A stretch of DNA of 7,026 nt from an uncultured Eubacteriales bacterium (GTDB taxonomy: Bacteria > Bacillota > Clostridia > Oscillospirales > CAG-272): assembly GCA_910586545.1 (NCBI GenBank), contig CAJUIQ010000050.1:1-7026 (forward strand). The letters are read 5' to 3'. Below are positions 6,683-7,026 of the stretch, one piece after another (positions within the stretch are counted from its first letter, which is position 1; each line of letters begins with the position of its first letter). The notes under the pieces were generated by a model. The model did no database searches and was not told where the DNA came from. It saw only the letters and a program-made list of their open reading frames with translations. Made by a program: the position numbers and the translations under genes.

Positions 6683-6725
6683 TTTCTCCGGTTTTGCCAT
6701 ATCATCCGGAGAAAATTTCTCCCGG
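6683..6725 (-). repeat. Three-part inverted repeat in the sigK leader, two alternative hairpins
   Basis: On the minus strand: CCGGGAGAAA (6725-6716), TTTCTCCGG (6714-6706), CCGGAGAAA (6691-6683). The middle arm can pair with the first (one bulged G, tiny loop, partly frayed) or with the third (9 perfect base pairs, 14-base loop). The third arm runs directly into the sigK ribosome binding site AAAGGAAG (6685-6678), so the second hairpin would partly bury it. No U-tract follows closely enough for an intrinsic terminator. A role in sigK translation, or as a protein-binding operator, is inference. Confidence 0.55.
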
Positions 6726-6742
6726 CAGAAGGCTCTTACAGC

Positions 6743-6750
6743 ATTATATG
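6743..6750 (-). promoter_or_regulatory. Putative sigma-E-type -10 element of sigK
   Basis: CATATAAT on the minus strand matches the mother-cell sigma-E -10 consensus CATAYANT. No good sigma-E -35 lies at the expected distance (GC-rich sequence at 6767-6776), which is typical of promoters needing an activator. It also contains TATAAT, but no TTGACA-like -35 is found 16-18 bases upstream, so a sigma-A reading is weaker. SigK in B. subtilis is known to be made by sigma-E with SpoIIID. Confidence 0.45.
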
Positions 6751-6760
6751 CACGATGTGC

Positions 6761-6788
6761 TTGACTGGCGCTTGTCTTTTGATATAAA
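6761..6788 (+). promoter_or_regulatory. Sigma-A-like promoter of the HAD hydrolase gene
   Basis: TTGACT (6761-6766), 16-base spacer, TATAAA (6783-6788) on the plus strand. A transcript start near 6795 would give a leader of roughly 38 AT-rich bases before the TTG start. The spacer contains the candidate SpoIIID box of sigK on the other strand. Confidence 0.65.
6770..6779 (-). promoter_or_regulatory. Candidate SpoIIID binding site upstream of sigK
   Basis: AAAGACAAGC on the minus strand matches the published B. subtilis SpoIIID consensus WWRRACARNY at every position. It ends 19 bases upstream of the CATATAAT element, near the -35 position of sigK. It also lies inside the spacer of the divergent HAD promoter. 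The consensus is degenerate, so a single match is suggestive rather than decisive. Confidence 0.45.
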
Positions 6789-6820
6789 ATATAGAAAAAG
6801 CGTATTTATTTTTTATATAG

Positions 6821-6826
6821 AAAGGA
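6821..6826 (+). promoter_or_regulatory. Ribosome binding site deciding the TTG start of the HAD gene
   Basis: AAAGGA with 6 bases to TTG 6833. This good spacing, with no ATG in the same frame before the catalytic motif, identifies TTG as the initiation codon. Confidence 0.75.
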
Positions 6827-6832
6827 ATTATT

Positions 6833-7026
6833 TTGAAATATTCATGTATTATATGGGATTTTAACGGCACCATAGCAGATGATCTGACGCTTAGTATTGA
6901 TGCAATAAATGAAGTATTGAAAAAGCGAGGTCTGCTATGCATAAAAGACGTTGAAGAATATAGAAATGTATTTGGATTTCCGATTTGGAAATACTATAAA
7001 CGGTTGGGAATTGATTTGGAAGCGGA
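6833..7026 (+). CDS. HAD-family hydrolase, phosphoglycolate-phosphatase-like (5' part only)
   Basis: The frame is open from TTG at 6833 to the right edge (64 codons visible). The N-terminus reads KYSCIIWDFNGTIADD (residues 2-17), which is HAD motif I with nucleophilic Asp10; the usual second Asp of D-x-D is Asn12. A helical cap-like segment follows (LSIDAINEVLKKRGL, 19-33), then EEYRNVFGFPIWKYYKRLGI (41-60), a pattern typical of the cap of phosphoglycolate-phosphatase/PGMB-like HADs. TTG is chosen because AAAGGA ends 6 bases upstream, the conserved strand begins right after it, and no in-frame ATG precedes motif I. A sigma-A-like promoter lies at 6761-6788. It is divergent from sigK. Substrate cannot be told from this fragment. 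Confidence 0.85.
   Translation, partial: MKYSCIIWDFNGTIADDLTLSIDAINEVLKKRGLLCIKDVEEYRNVFGFPIWKYYKRLGIDLEA

Noticed and set aside
6750..6760. Small dyad GCAC-GAT-GTGC between the sigK -10 and -35 positions
   Set aside because: Only 4 bp per arm with no second copy in the window, so not supportable as an operator on its own.

Overview
The window looks like a chromosomal housekeeping-plus-sporulation locus from a spore-forming, low-to-moderate GC Firmicute, most likely class Clostridia (an Oscillospiraceae/Ruminococcaceae-like organism). The evidence is a complete sporulation sigma factor of the SigK type, the adjacency of a DUF512 radical-SAM-like gene with der and plsY (a neighbourhood I recall from Clostridia), A-rich strong ribosome binding sites and Firmicutes-type promoters. 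I see no insertion sequence, CRISPR array, tRNA, rRNA or phage gene. The lineage call is inference from gene content and protein style, not from a search.

Layout, read in the direction of transcription of the minus strand from the right: sigK (6668 to 5979), then a near-consensus sigma-A promoter (5929-5957) that drives a compact run of five same-strand genes: DUF512/PDZ radical-SAM-like protein (5902 to 4592), der GTPase (4539 to 3208), plsY acyltransferase (3100 to 2402), a class I SAM methyltransferase of the Methyltransf_32 type (2409 to 1231, overlapping plsY by 8 bases), and a PHP-domain protein (1226 to beyond the left edge, starting 4 bases after the methyltransferase). On the plus strand at the right edge, a HAD-family phosphatase gene begins with a TTG codon at 6833 and runs out of the window. 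Coding density is very high; the only sizeable non-coding stretch is the divergent control region 6669-6832.

How the parts fit: Der assists 50S ribosome assembly, PlsY makes lysophosphatidate for membrane lipid synthesis, and DUF512 and the methyltransferase are conserved but uncharacterised, so the operon looks like a growth-linked housekeeping unit. sigK is the late mother-cell sporulation sigma factor, here uninterrupted and with a hydrophobic pro-sequence that aligns by eye with that of Bacillus subtilis pro-sigma-K. Its upstream region has a sigma-E-like -10 element (CATATAAT) and an exact match to the SpoIIID binding consensus; that SpoIIID site sits between the -35 and -10 of the divergent sigma-A promoter of the HAD gene, suggesting one site could activate sigK and silence the HAD gene. 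The sigK leader also carries three copies of a CCGGAGAAA-type word that can form two mutually exclusive hairpins.

I did not find a clear novel multi-gene system. The most interesting items are the sigK/HAD shared control region and leader structure, the altered metal-ligand and SAM-motif residues in the PHP and methyltransferase proteins, and the uncharacterised DUF512 protein beside der.
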